Of a stretch of 64,000 bases of DNA, positions 7,715 to 14,921 are shown piece by piece; the first letter of the stretch is position 1; each line of letters begins with the position of its first letter. The notes below the pieces were generated by a model, which worked only from the letters and a program-made list of their open reading frames with translations, made no database searches and was not told the DNA's origin. A program made the position numbers and the translations under genes. Origin of the DNA: Mycobacterium shinjukuense (GTDB lineage Bacteria; Actinomycetota; Actinomycetes; Mycobacteriales; Mycobacteriaceae); contig NZ_AP022575.1 of the NCBI RefSeq assembly GCF_010730055.1, positions 3,534,001 to 3,598,000 on the forward strand, written 5' to 3'.

Positions 7715-9037
7715 TCAGGCCTGCAGAATCGCAGCCACGCCCTGGCCTCCGGCCGCGCAGATGGAAATAAGCCCGCGAACGGGTCCCTCACCCTTGTGTT
7801 CGGCCTTCTTCTCGGCGAGCTGCTTGGCCGTCTGCGCCAGGATCCGACCCCCGGTGGCGGCGAACGGGTGCCCGGCGGCCAACGACGAACCGTTGACGTT
7901 GAGCTTGGACCGGTCGATGGCGCCCAGCGCGGAATCCAGGCCCAGCCGCTGCTTGCAGTACTCCTCGGACTCCCAGGCCTGTAGGTGCGCCAGCACCACC
8001 GACGCGAACGCCTCGTGGATTTCGTAGAAATCGAAGTCCTGCAGGGTCAGCCCGTTGCGCGCCAGCAGCCGGGGCACCGCGTAGGTCGGTGCCATCAGCA
8101 GGCCGTCGTTTCCGTTGACGTAGTCGACCGCGGCGGTCTCGGCATCGACGAGGTAGGCCAGCGGGGCCAGCGAATGCTCGGCCGCCCACTGCTCGGAGGC
8201 CAGCAACGCGACCGAGGCGCCGTCGGTCAGCGGGGTCGAATTGCCCGCGGTCATGGTCGCGTCACCGGCCTTCACCCCGAACACCGGGCGTAACGTGGCC
8301 AGCTTCTCGACGCTGGAGTTGGGCCGCAGGTTGTCGTCGCGGTACAGACCCAAAAAGGGTGTGACCAAGTCGTCGTAGAAGCCCCGGTCGTAGGCGTCGG
8401 CCATGTTGCGATGGCTGGCGGCGGCCAGTTCGTCCTGGTCGACGCGTTTGATGCCCATCTGCTTGGCGGTGATGGCGGCGTGCTCGCCCATCGACAAGCC
8501 GGTGCGGGGTTCACTGTTGGCCGGGATCTCGACCCCGAGGCTGGCGGGCAGCGCACCCACCAGCTTAAGCCTTTCCACGTTGGACGTGGACCGGCGCAGC
8601 TTCAGCAGGGTGCGGCGCAGGTCGTCACCCAGCCCGATCGGCGGGTCCGAGGTGGTGTCCACCCCGCCCGCGGCGGCCACGTCGAAACGGCCCGCAGCGA
8701 TGCCGTCGGCCGCCGCAATCGCGGCCTGCAGCCCGGTCCCGCACGCCTGCTGCAGGTCGAACGCGGGCGTGTACGGCGACAGCTGCGACCCCAACACGCA
8801 TTCGCGCATCAGATTGAAATCGCGGCTGTGCTTGAGCACCGCGCCGCCGACCACCATGCCCAGCCGTTCGCCGGCCAGGCCGAACCGGTCCACCAGCCCA
8901 GCTAGCGCCGCGGTGAACATGTCCTGGTTGGTTGCCTCGGCGTAGGCGCCGTCCGATCGAGCGAACGGGATGCGATTGCCGCCCAGCACGGCGACCCGCC
9001 GCCTGGGTTGGGGGCTGTTTTGAGCAGCAGGGGCCAC
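7715..9037 (-). CDS. fadA2: acetyl-CoA acyltransferase (thiolase) FadA2
   Basis: This 440-residue thiolase cleaves 3-ketoacyl-CoA with CoA, or condenses acyl-CoAs in reverse. The N-terminus has RRVAVLGGNRIPFARSDGAY. The nucleophilic Cys is in FDLQQACGTGLQAAIAAAD. The C-terminal active-site motifs are NVNGSSLAAGHPFAATGGR (His) and ISICAAGGQGVAA (second Cys). The GTG at 9037 gives the Rv0243 length and has GGAGAAG 7 bp upstream, so the longer reading from 9088 is not used. It is divergent from fabG4, with which it would cooperate in making or degrading 3-oxoacyl-CoA. Confidence 0.96.
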   Translation of the reverse strand: MAPAAQNSPQPRRRVAVLGGNRIPFARSDGAYAEATNQDMFTAALAGLVDRFGLAGERLGMVVGGAVLKHSRDFNLMRECVLGSQLSPYTPAFDLQQACGTGLQAAIAAADGIAAGRFDVAAAGGVDTTSDPPIGLGDDLRRTLLKLRRSTSNVERLKLVGALPASLGVEIPANSEPRTGLSMGEHAAITAKQMGIKRVDQDELAAASHRNMADAYDRGFYDDLVTPFLGLYRDDNLRPNSSVEKLATLRPVFGVKAGDATMTAGNSTPLTDGASVALLASEQWAAEHSLAPLAYLVDAETAAVDYVNGNDGLLMAPTYAVPRLLARNGLTLQDFDFYEIHEAFASVVLAHLQAWESEEYCKQRLGLDSALGAIDRSKLNVNGSSLAAGHPFAATGGRILAQTAKQLAEKKAEHKGEGPVRGLISICAAGGQGVAAILQA

Positions 9038-9077
9038 TTTGCTTCTCCGTGATCTTGGGGGATCGGCCGTCGGGGCC

Positions 9078-9083
9078 ATACTA
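9078..9083 (-). promoter_or_regulatory. candidate -10 of fadA2
   Basis: Read on the minus strand this is TAGTAT, a TANNNT match. A start near 9071 would leave a leader of about 34 nt including the GGAGAAG site. The -35 position would fall inside the palindrome at 9093-9108, so a bound repressor would block it. Confidence 0.4.
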
Positions 9084-9092
9084 CCCACTGTT

Positions 9093-9108
9093 CTTACTCT
9101 GAAGTAAG
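9093..9108. promoter_or_regulatory. candidate TetR operator between fadA2 and fabG4
   Basis: CTTACTCTGAAGTAAG has perfect 6-bp arms around CTGA and lies in the 125-bp divergent promoter region. It is the cleanest of three TTACT-N4-AGTAA copies in the window. The site could control both divergent genes at once. Confidence 0.6.
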
Positions 9109-9162
9109 TTTGTCGTGGATACGGTTGCTCTACAAGGCACTCCCGACACGGAAGGCAGCTCA

Positions 9163-10539
9163 GTGGCTCCCAAGCGTTCGTCCGACCTGTTGTCCCAGGT
9201 CATCAGCTCCGGTCCTGGATCATTTCTGGCCAAGCAACTCGGTGTTCCGCAACCCGAGACCCTTCGCCGCTATCGGCCGGGCGATCCGCCCCTGGTTGGT
9301 TCCCTGCTGATCGGGGGCCCCCCAGACCAGCCGGGCAGGGTAGTCGAGCCGCTGCGCGCAGCCCTGGACGGGGACTACGACCTGGTGGGCAACAACCTGG
9401 GCGGTCGCTGGGCCGACTCGTTCGGGGGGCTGGTGTTCGACGCCACCGGTATCACCGAGCCGACCGGACTGAAGGGGTTGTTCGAATTCTTCACGCCCGT
9501 GCTGCGCAATCTGGACCGCTGTGCGCGCGTGGTGGTTGTCGGCACCACTCCAGAAGCTGCCGCCAGCACCCACCAGCGGATCGCGCAGCGGGCGTTGGAA
9601 GGCTTCACCCGCTCGCTGGCCAAGGAGCTGCGCCGGGGTTCCACCGCGTCGCTGGTGTATCTGTCGCCGGACGCCAAGCCGGCCGCGACCGGACTGGAGT
9701 CGACGATGCGGTTCCTGCTGTCGGCCAAGTCGGCCTACGTCGACGGCCAGGTGTTCTACGTGGGGGCCGCCGACGCCACGCCCCCGTCCGACTGGGACCG
9801 CCCGTTGGACGGCAAGGTCGCCGTCGTCACCGGAGCGGCTCGCGGCATCGGCAAGACGATCGCCGAGGTGTTCGCCCGTGACGGTGCGCGTGTCGTCGCG
9901 GTCGACGTGGAGTCGGCCGCCGAGGCTCTCGCCGAAACCGCCAGCCAAATCGGCGGCACCCCATTGTGGCTCGACGTCACCGCCGAGGATGCGGTCGACA
10001 CGATCACCGAGCACCTGCGCGACCACTACGGCGGCAAGGCCGACATCCTGGTCAACAACGCCGGAATCACCCGCGACAAGTTGCTGGCCAACATGGACGA
10101 CGCCCGCTGGGACGCCGTGATCGCCGTGAATCTGCTGGCGCCGCTGCGGATTACCGAAGGGCTGGTCGGCAACGGCACGCTCGGTGAGGGCGGCCGGGTG
10201 ATCGGGCTGTCGTCGATCGCCGGCATCGCGGGCAATCGCGGACAGACCAACTACGGCGCCACCAAGGCCGGGATGATCGGCATCACCCAAGCGCTGGCCC
10301 CGGTGCTCGCCGAGAAGGGCATCACGATCAACGCCGTCGCACCCGGATTCATCGAAACCCAGATGACGGCCGCCATCCCACTGGCCACCCGCGAGGTGGG
10401 CCGTCGACTGAACTCGCTGCTGCAGGGTGGTCAGCCCGTCGACGTCGCCGAAACCATCGCCTACTTCGCCAGCCCGGCGTCAAACGCGGTGACCGGCAAC
10501 GTCATTCGCGTCTGCGGCCAAGCCATGATCGGGGCGTGA
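9163..10539 (+). CDS. fabG4: long-type 3-oxoacyl-CoA/ACP reductase FabG4
   Basis: This 458-residue high-molecular-weight FabG (Rv0242c, 454 aa) reduces 3-oxoacyl-CoA with NADH. Residues 1 to about 210 form a degenerate flavodoxin-like domain. The SDR domain begins near KVAVVTGAARGIGKTIAEVF, includes DILVNNAGITRDKLL, and has the catalytic Ser and Tyr-x3-Lys in LSSIAGIAGNRGQTNYGATK. The C-terminus VTGNVIRVCGQAMIGA is typical. The GTG at 9163 has GGAAGG 7 bp upstream, preferred over an earlier ATG-like start at 9115. htdX follows 25 bp later, so reductase and dehydratase form one lipid unit. Confidence 0.96.
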   Translation: MAPKRSSDLLSQVISSGPGSFLAKQLGVPQPETLRRYRPGDPPLVGSLLIGGPPDQPGRVVEPLRAALDGDYDLVGNNLGGRWADSFGGLVFDATGITEPTGLKGLFEFFTPVLRNLDRCARVVVVGTTPEAAASTHQRIAQRALEGFTRSLAKELRRGSTASLVYLSPDAKPAATGLESTMRFLLSAKSAYVDGQVFYVGAADATPPSDWDRPLDGKVAVVTGAARGIGKTIAEVFARDGARVVAVDVESAAEALAETASQIGGTPLWLDVTAEDAVDTITEHLRDHYGGKADILVNNAGITRDKLLANMDDARWDAVIAVNLLAPLRITEGLVGNGTLGEGGRVIGLSSIAGIAGNRGQTNYGATKAGMIGITQALAPVLAEKGITINAVAPGFIETQMTAAIPLATREVGRRLNSLLQGGQPVDVAETIAYFASPASNAVTGNVIRVCGQAMIGA

Positions 10540-10564
10540 TCCAACACAGCGCGAGGAGGACACA

Positions 10565-11407
10565 GTGAACCAACCGAGCGGCCTGAGGAACATGCTGCGG
10601 GCGGCGGCCGGAGCGCTGCCCGGGGTGCCCCGCGGTGACCGGCTGCCCACCCGAACGGTGACCGTCGAGGAACTGCCCATCGACCACGGCAACGTCGCGG
10701 CCTATGCCGCGGTCACCGGTCTGCGCTACGGCAACAACGTGCCGCTGACCTACCCGTTCGCCCTGACCTTTCCGTCCGTGATGGCGCTGGTGACCGGGTT
10801 CGACTTCCCTTTCTCGGCGATGGGAGCGATACACACCGAGAACCACATCACCCAGTACCGGCCGATCGCGGTCACCGACACAGTCAGCGTGCGGGTGCAC
10901 GCGGAAAACCTGCGCGAGCACCGCAAGGGGCTGCTCGCCGACCTAGTCACCGACGTCAGCGTCGGCAACGAGCTGGCGTGGCACCAGGTGACGACGTTCC
11001 TGCACCAGCAACGCACCAGCCTGTCCGACCAACCCAAACCGCCGCCACCGAAGCCGCCCAAGCTACCCCCACCCGCGGCCGTGCTGCGGATCACCCCGGG
11101 ACGGATCCGCCGCTACGCCGTCGTCGGCGGCGACCACAACCCCATCCACACCAACCCGCTCGCCGCAAAGTTGTTCGGCTTCCCCACCGTGATTGCGCAC
11201 GGAATGTTCAGCGCCGCGGCGGTATTGGCGAACATCGAAGCTCGGCTTCCGGATGCGGTGCGCTATTCGGTGCGGTTCGCCAAGCCGGTGGTGCTACCGG
11301 CCAGCGTGGGGCTTTACATCGCTACCGGCGACGGCGGCTGGGATCTGGCGGTGCGCAACATCACCAAGGGGTACCCGCACCTGACCGCGACCGTACGACC
11401 GCTGTAA
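10565..11407 (+). CDS. htdX: (R)-3-hydroxyacyl-thioester dehydratase HtdX
   Basis: This 280-residue MaoC-like hydratase (Rv0241c, 280 aa) dehydrates 3-hydroxyacyl thioesters. The first half is a degenerate hotdog with TVTVEELPIDHGNVAAYAAV. A proline-rich linker (PKPPPPKPPKLPPP, about residues 157-172) leads to the catalytic hotdog. There the hydratase motif GGDHNPIHTNPLAAKLFGFP supplies Asp and His, followed by VIAHGMFSAAA. The GTG at 10565 has GAGGAGGA just upstream. It is downstream of fabG4, so the two enzymes act in sequence on 3-oxo and 3-hydroxyacyl substrates. Confidence 0.95.
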   Translation: MNQPSGLRNMLRAAAGALPGVPRGDRLPTRTVTVEELPIDHGNVAAYAAVTGLRYGNNVPLTYPFALTFPSVMALVTGFDFPFSAMGAIHTENHITQYRPIAVTDTVSVRVHAENLREHRKGLLADLVTDVSVGNELAWHQVTTFLHQQRTSLSDQPKPPPPKPPKLPPPAAVLRITPGRIRRYAVVGGDHNPIHTNPLAAKLFGFPTVIAHGMFSAAAVLANIEARLPDAVRYSVRFAKPVVLPASVGLYIATGDGGWDLAVRNITKGYPHLTATVRPL

Positions 11408-11410
11408 CCG

Positions 11411-12682
11411 CTATCCCGCCCGATGGTCGAGCTGGGGAAGCCGACGCCCCATGGCCAGGGTCGTCAATCCATGGGCGCCGACCGCGGTGACCATAAACAC
11501 CGCCAGCATCCAGATCGGAGGGCGGGCGAGCTCCCAGACGAAGATCGCGGCCCAGATTGGTGAGCCCTGGGTGACCGCCAGCACCCCGGCGGCAGCGGCC
11601 AGCGAAATCACCGGCCCGTGCAGGTGCGTCCCGGCCACCGCGTCAAGTGTCAGCACCAGCAACGAGCCCGCCGCAGCCCCGGTGGCCAGCGACGGCGTCA
11701 ACATCCCGCCGGCTCCGCCCGCCCTCAGAAACAGCGCGGTCAGCAGCGGTTTCAACACCAGGATCACGGCCGCCGCCGACGGTGTCATTCCCCCCATGTC
11801 GGAGGCGAGGCTGACGGTCAGGATGCTTTCGCCGTTGCCGGGCAATTCGGGCCACCAATGCGAACACACGCCGGTCAACAACCCCGCGGCGGCTAAACCG
11901 GGAATCACCACCGCAGACCGCATCAGGCGCGCCGGACGCGCCGCCGCCATGATCCGGTCGAACACCCATCCCACCCCGAAGGCCACCGGCGCCAACGCCA
12001 GGGCGTGCGCGCTGAGCAGATATGTCGATTCCGCACTGGGCCAATCCAATTCCGGGCGGTCATGGGTGATGGCCGAGCCGACCGCGACGGCCAGGCTGGA
12101 GGTGATCAACGCCGCTCCCACTGCGCGCAAATGCCAGCTGTTCAGTAGGACCCGCAGGGCGAAGAGCGCACCGGCGAGTGGGACGGCGTAGACCGCACCC
12201 AGCCCGGCCCCGGCCGCGCACGCCAGCAGGATCTCGCGGTCGGCGGGCGACAGACGCTTGCACCATCGGGTACCCACATCGGCTAGGGCCGCAGCGAATT
12301 GGCGCGGCGCACCTTCGCGGCCCAGCGACGCCCCGGAGCCGACCAACACCACCTGCAGCGCCGCGTCGATGCTCCATGGCAGCCGCGGTATCCGCTCCCG
12401 ACGGGCGATGGTCCCGGCCAGCGGCGGCACCTCGGTTCGGCCCCGCAGGATCCACCAGCCCAACCCCGCCAGAGCCGCGCCGACCATTGGCCCGACCGCG
12501 CGGCGTACCGGACCGCTGCCGGTGATCCCGGCCAGCAGCGAGCCGAACGTGTAGTGGTAGGTGAGGTGCTCGACGAAGCGCAGGACGACCGTCGTCGAGA
12601 GCCCGGCGATCCCCGCCAGCAAGCCGACGATGACGACCGCGCAGGAGAAGTCGAGGTTGCGGCCATGGGCGGGCAACGCCAT
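11411..12682 (-). CDS. ClC-family chloride channel or antiporter
   Basis: This 423-residue polytopic membrane protein has about ten hydrophobic helices and no C-terminal CBS domains. ClC signatures are recognisable but altered: GITGSGPVRRA stands for GSGIP, GREGA (residues 121-125) for GREGP with the gating Glu kept, and GGMLTP for GxFxP. AGLGAVYAVPLAGALFALRVL is strongly ClC-like. It starts 5 bp after the stop of the TetR gene on the same strand, so the two are likely co-transcribed. This position holds vapBC24 in M. tuberculosis as I recall. Chloride or proton-coupled anion transport is inferred from family only. Confidence 0.85.
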   Translation of the reverse strand: MALPAHGRNLDFSCAVVIVGLLAGIAGLSTTVVLRFVEHLTYHYTFGSLLAGITGSGPVRRAVGPMVGAALAGLGWWILRGRTEVPPLAGTIARRERIPRLPWSIDAALQVVLVGSGASLGREGAPRQFAAALADVGTRWCKRLSPADREILLACAAGAGLGAVYAVPLAGALFALRVLLNSWHLRAVGAALITSSLAVAVGSAITHDRPELDWPSAESTYLLSAHALALAPVAFGVGWVFDRIMAAARPARLMRSAVVIPGLAAAGLLTGVCSHWWPELPGNGESILTVSLASDMGGMTPSAAAVILVLKPLLTALFLRAGGAGGMLTPSLATGAAAGSLLVLTLDAVAGTHLHGPVISLAAAAGVLAVTQGSPIWAAIFVWELARPPIWMLAVFMVTAVGAHGLTTLAMGRRLPQLDHRAG

Positions 12683-12687
12683 GCGCC

Positions 12688-13314
12688 CTAGCCCGCGGCG
12701 AGGTTGGAGCCGGTGTCCCGATCCGCCGGCGACCCCTTGAGGCCGCGCCAGAACAGGTTGATCATCATCTCGGCCGCCTCATCGACGTCGGTGTCGCCCG
12801 TGCTGAGCCGGTTGCCCACCGCCTCTCCCGCACCCACCAGTGCCACCGCCATCATCTCGATCTCCGCGTCCGACATCGGCCTGCGGGTGCTCGCCCGCAC
12901 CAGCCCGGCCACCAATTCGATGATCTGCTCACGTCCCTGGCGCAACGTTTGGGCGAACGCTTGCGAGCTGGTGGCCTGGGTGTACATCACGATCCAGGAC
13001 GCCCGATTGGCATCGATGTAACGCAGAAACGACACGATCGCGTTGCGCAACAAGTCCCTGGGGCTCTGGTCGATGTCGATGTCGATGCGCAGCACATCGA
13101 TGAACCGGCTCATCTCACGATTCAGGCACGCGCCGAACAGATCCTCCTTGGAGCCGTAGTACAGGTACAGCATCGGCTTGGAGATCTTGGCCTCCGCGGC
13201 AATGGCGTCCATGGACGTCTCGTGGTAGCCGTTGACGGAAAACATCTGCACGGCGGCGTCGAGCATCTGCTGTTCACGGACGGCGCGCGGTAGTCGCTTG
13301 GTGCCACCTGCCAT
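12688..13314 (-). CDS. TetR-family repressor (Rv0238-like)
   Basis: This 208-residue regulator has an N-terminal helix-turn-helix at about residues 28-50 (MDAIAAEAKISKPMLYLYYG, with SKEDLFGACL after it), then a helical ligand domain with no cysteine cluster or other clue to ligand. The ATG at 13314 is preferred because the longer reading from 13383 would cross the palindrome at 13338-13353, the likely operator. It lies downstream of lpqI and 5 bp upstream of the ClC gene, same strand. The matching palindromes at fadE5 and fadA2/fabG4 suggest it senses an acyl-CoA or fatty acid. That is inference. Confidence 0.92.
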   Translation of the reverse strand: MAGGTKRLPRAVREQQMLDAAVQMFSVNGYHETSMDAIAAEAKISKPMLYLYYGSKEDLFGACLNREMSRFIDVLRIDIDIDQSPRDLLRNAIVSFLRYIDANRASWIVMYTQATSSQAFAQTLRQGREQIIELVAGLVRASTRRPMSDAEIEMMAVALVGAGEAVGNRLSTGDTDVDEAAEMMINLFWRGLKGSPADRDTGSNLAAG

Positions 13315-13337
13315 CGCCGCGCGCCTCTCTCGCCAAT

Positions 13338-13353
13338 CTGACTCTAGAGTAAG
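13338..13353. promoter_or_regulatory. candidate autoregulatory operator of the TetR gene
   Basis: CTGACTCTAGAGTAAG contains TGACT-CTAG-AGTAA, the third member of the 14-bp motif family. On the minus strand it includes TAGAGT, which could be the -10 of the tetR-clC unit, so binding would occlude RNA polymerase. Confidence 0.55.
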
Positions 13354-13372
13354 CAATGCGGTTCCGGGTGGG

Positions 13373-14557
13373 TCAGCGGCCACACGTCGGGTTGACCATC
13401 TTCATCCTGGCCACCCGAACGAGTGACTGGTCGATCGTCGAGAGCGGCAATTCGCCGGCGTTCACCGCCCGCTCTAGCCGGTCCAGCACCGCGGGCACCT
13501 CTTTGGTGGTGACCCACAGTGCGATGTCGGTGCCGGCCTGCAGGGTGCGCAGCACCGCCTCGGCCACACCGTACTTGTCGGAAATCGCCGCCATGCTGGA
13601 CAGGTCGTCGCTGAATATCGGGCCGTCGAACGGCGGGGCACCATAGCCGGAGCCGGTGCGCAGCAACCGCACTGCATCCGGGCTCAGGCTGGCCGGCTGG
13701 TCACCGGTAAGACCGGGAACCTGCATGTGACCCACCATGACCGCCACTGGCGCCTTGCCGATCAGCTGGCGGTACGGCGCCAGGTCGCTGTGCTGCAGGT
13801 CACTCAACGGCGGCGTGACCACCCCGCCGTTGTGCGAATCGCCGGACGCGTGCCCGTGACCGGGGAAGTGCTTGAGCACCGGCAGCACGTCGGCGGCCTG
13901 CAGGCCCTCGACAAACGCGCCAGCATAGGCGGTCACCACATCCGGGTTCGAGCCGAACGATCGGTCGCCGATCGCGTCGTCGTCGGGCTGGTCGGTCACG
14001 TCGACCACCGGAGCGAAGTCGATCGTGATGCCGAGCTTGCGCATCGCTTGGCCACGCTCCCGCGCCAGGTCGCGGACCTGGGCGACGGTGTGGGTCTGGG
14101 CTAGCACCCGCGCCGACGGCGCATGCCCAATCACCGACTTCAGCCGCGACACCCGGCCGCCTTCTTCGTCGACGCTGACGGCCAGCGGCAGCGGCCCAGG
14201 GCTGTTGGCGATGCCGGCCAACGCACCGTTGTCCAGCATCGACAGGTCCGTCCAGCTACCGATCATGATGCCGCCGACGTGGTAGGTGTCGACCACGGCT
14301 TCGGCGTCGGCGGCGTCCTGCACCCCCACCATCAACAACTGGGCCAGCTTTTCGCGGAGATTGGGCAGCGCCGCTGGCACGGCCGTCGGGTCGGCGCAGA
14401 TCCGTGGCACCGGGGCCGCCGCCGGGGTGGGGCCGGCGGGGGGCGGACCGCCGGCGGTCGACGACGCCCCGCGTGTGCCACCGTGGCCGCAGGCGGTCAG
14501 CAGCGCCGATGCCGCGGCGAGCACGGCCAGTGCGCCCCGAATACGTCGAAAAGCCAT
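13373..14557 (-). CDS. lpqI: lipoprotein beta-N-acetylglucosaminidase LpqI (NagZ family)
   Basis: This 394-residue secreted lipoprotein of glycoside hydrolase family 3 is involved in peptidoglycan (muropeptide) recycling. The signal peptide ends in a lipobox LLTAC with the lipidated Cys at residue 23, followed by a Pro/Ala-rich linker. NagZ signatures are VSVDEEGGRVSRLK, RAMRKLGITIDFAPVVDV-like sequence, and KHFPGHGHASGDSH, which supplies the catalytic His dyad, with SDDLSSMAAIS near the nucleophile. Length agrees with Rv0237 (388 aa). It is the first gene of a minus-strand run lpqI-tetR-clC, though tetR has its own candidate promoter. Confidence 0.95.
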   Translation of the reverse strand: MAFRRIRGALAVLAAASALLTACGHGGTRGASSTAGGPPPAGPTPAAAPVPRICADPTAVPAALPNLREKLAQLLMVGVQDAADAEAVVDTYHVGGIMIGSWTDLSMLDNGALAGIANSPGPLPLAVSVDEEGGRVSRLKSVIGHAPSARVLAQTHTVAQVRDLARERGQAMRKLGITIDFAPVVDVTDQPDDDAIGDRSFGSNPDVVTAYAGAFVEGLQAADVLPVLKHFPGHGHASGDSHNGGVVTPPLSDLQHSDLAPYRQLIGKAPVAVMVGHMQVPGLTGDQPASLSPDAVRLLRTGSGYGAPPFDGPIFSDDLSSMAAISDKYGVAEAVLRTLQAGTDIALWVTTKEVPAVLDRLERAVNAGELPLSTIDQSLVRVARMKMVNPTCGR

Positions 14558-14677
14558 CCGGCCATGCTGTCACGGTGCTGTTTCGCGGCCGAGCCTGGGT
14601 GCAACGCGCAGCGCCGGCGGTGGCTTGGCTTCTGCTAGGTTGACGCTACTGCCGCACTTTCAGCCGCCACGGGGCCC

Positions 14678-14697
14678 TGAAGGAGCTTTGAAGGAGC
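14678..14697 (+). promoter_or_regulatory. duplicated Shine-Dalgarno sequence
   Basis: TGAAGGAGC occurs twice (14678-14686 and 14689-14697), 11 bp apart, just before the ATG at 14702. Only the second is at a usable distance. The first may be a relic of a short tandem duplication. A TAGGTT hexamer at 14636-14641 is a possible -10. Confidence 0.5.
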
Positions 14698-14701
14698 CTT
14701 G

Positions 14702-14875
14702 ATGAACCGGATCGTTGTGCCCGCCGCCGCGAGCGTCGTGGTTGGCCTCTTGCTGGGCGCGGCCGCGACGTTCGGGGTCACCCTGATGGTGCAGCAGGAC
14801 ACGAAGCCGCCACTTCCCGGGGGCGACCCGTCGTCGTCAGTGCTCAACCGGGTCGAGTACGGCAACCGTAGCTAG
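14702..14875 (+). CDS. small membrane or secreted protein upstream of aftD (Rv0236A-like)
   Basis: This 57-residue protein has one N-terminal hydrophobic segment (IVVPAAASVVVGLLLGAAAT, about residues 4-23) and a short polar tail ending NRVEYGNRS. It equals the length of M. tuberculosis Rv0236A and occupies the same place, 46 bp before aftD. The ATG at 14702 is preceded by GAAGGAGC. The hydrophobic stretch could be a signal anchor or an uncleaved signal. Co-transcription with aftD suggests an envelope role, but function is unknown. Confidence 0.85.
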   Translation: MNRIVVPAAASVVVGLLLGAAATFGVTLMVQQDTKPPLPGGDPSSSVLNRVEYGNRS

Positions 14876-14921
14876 CCCCGCGACCAGGGCGCCGCAGGCA
14901 GACGCGGCCCCCGGGTCGCGG

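Noticed and set aside
6025..7791. A 588-codon minus-strand frame opposite fadE5
   Set aside because: Antisense shadow of fadE5 that also runs through two terminator hairpins; no recognisable family.
9115..9162. Longer fabG4 start at 9115
   Set aside because: The family start (APKRSSDLLSQ) and a good ribosome site fit GTG 9163, and the extra residues adjoin the operator region.
13315..13383. Longer TetR start at 13383
   Set aside because: It would translate through the palindromic operator and into the lpqI end; ATG 13314 fits family length.
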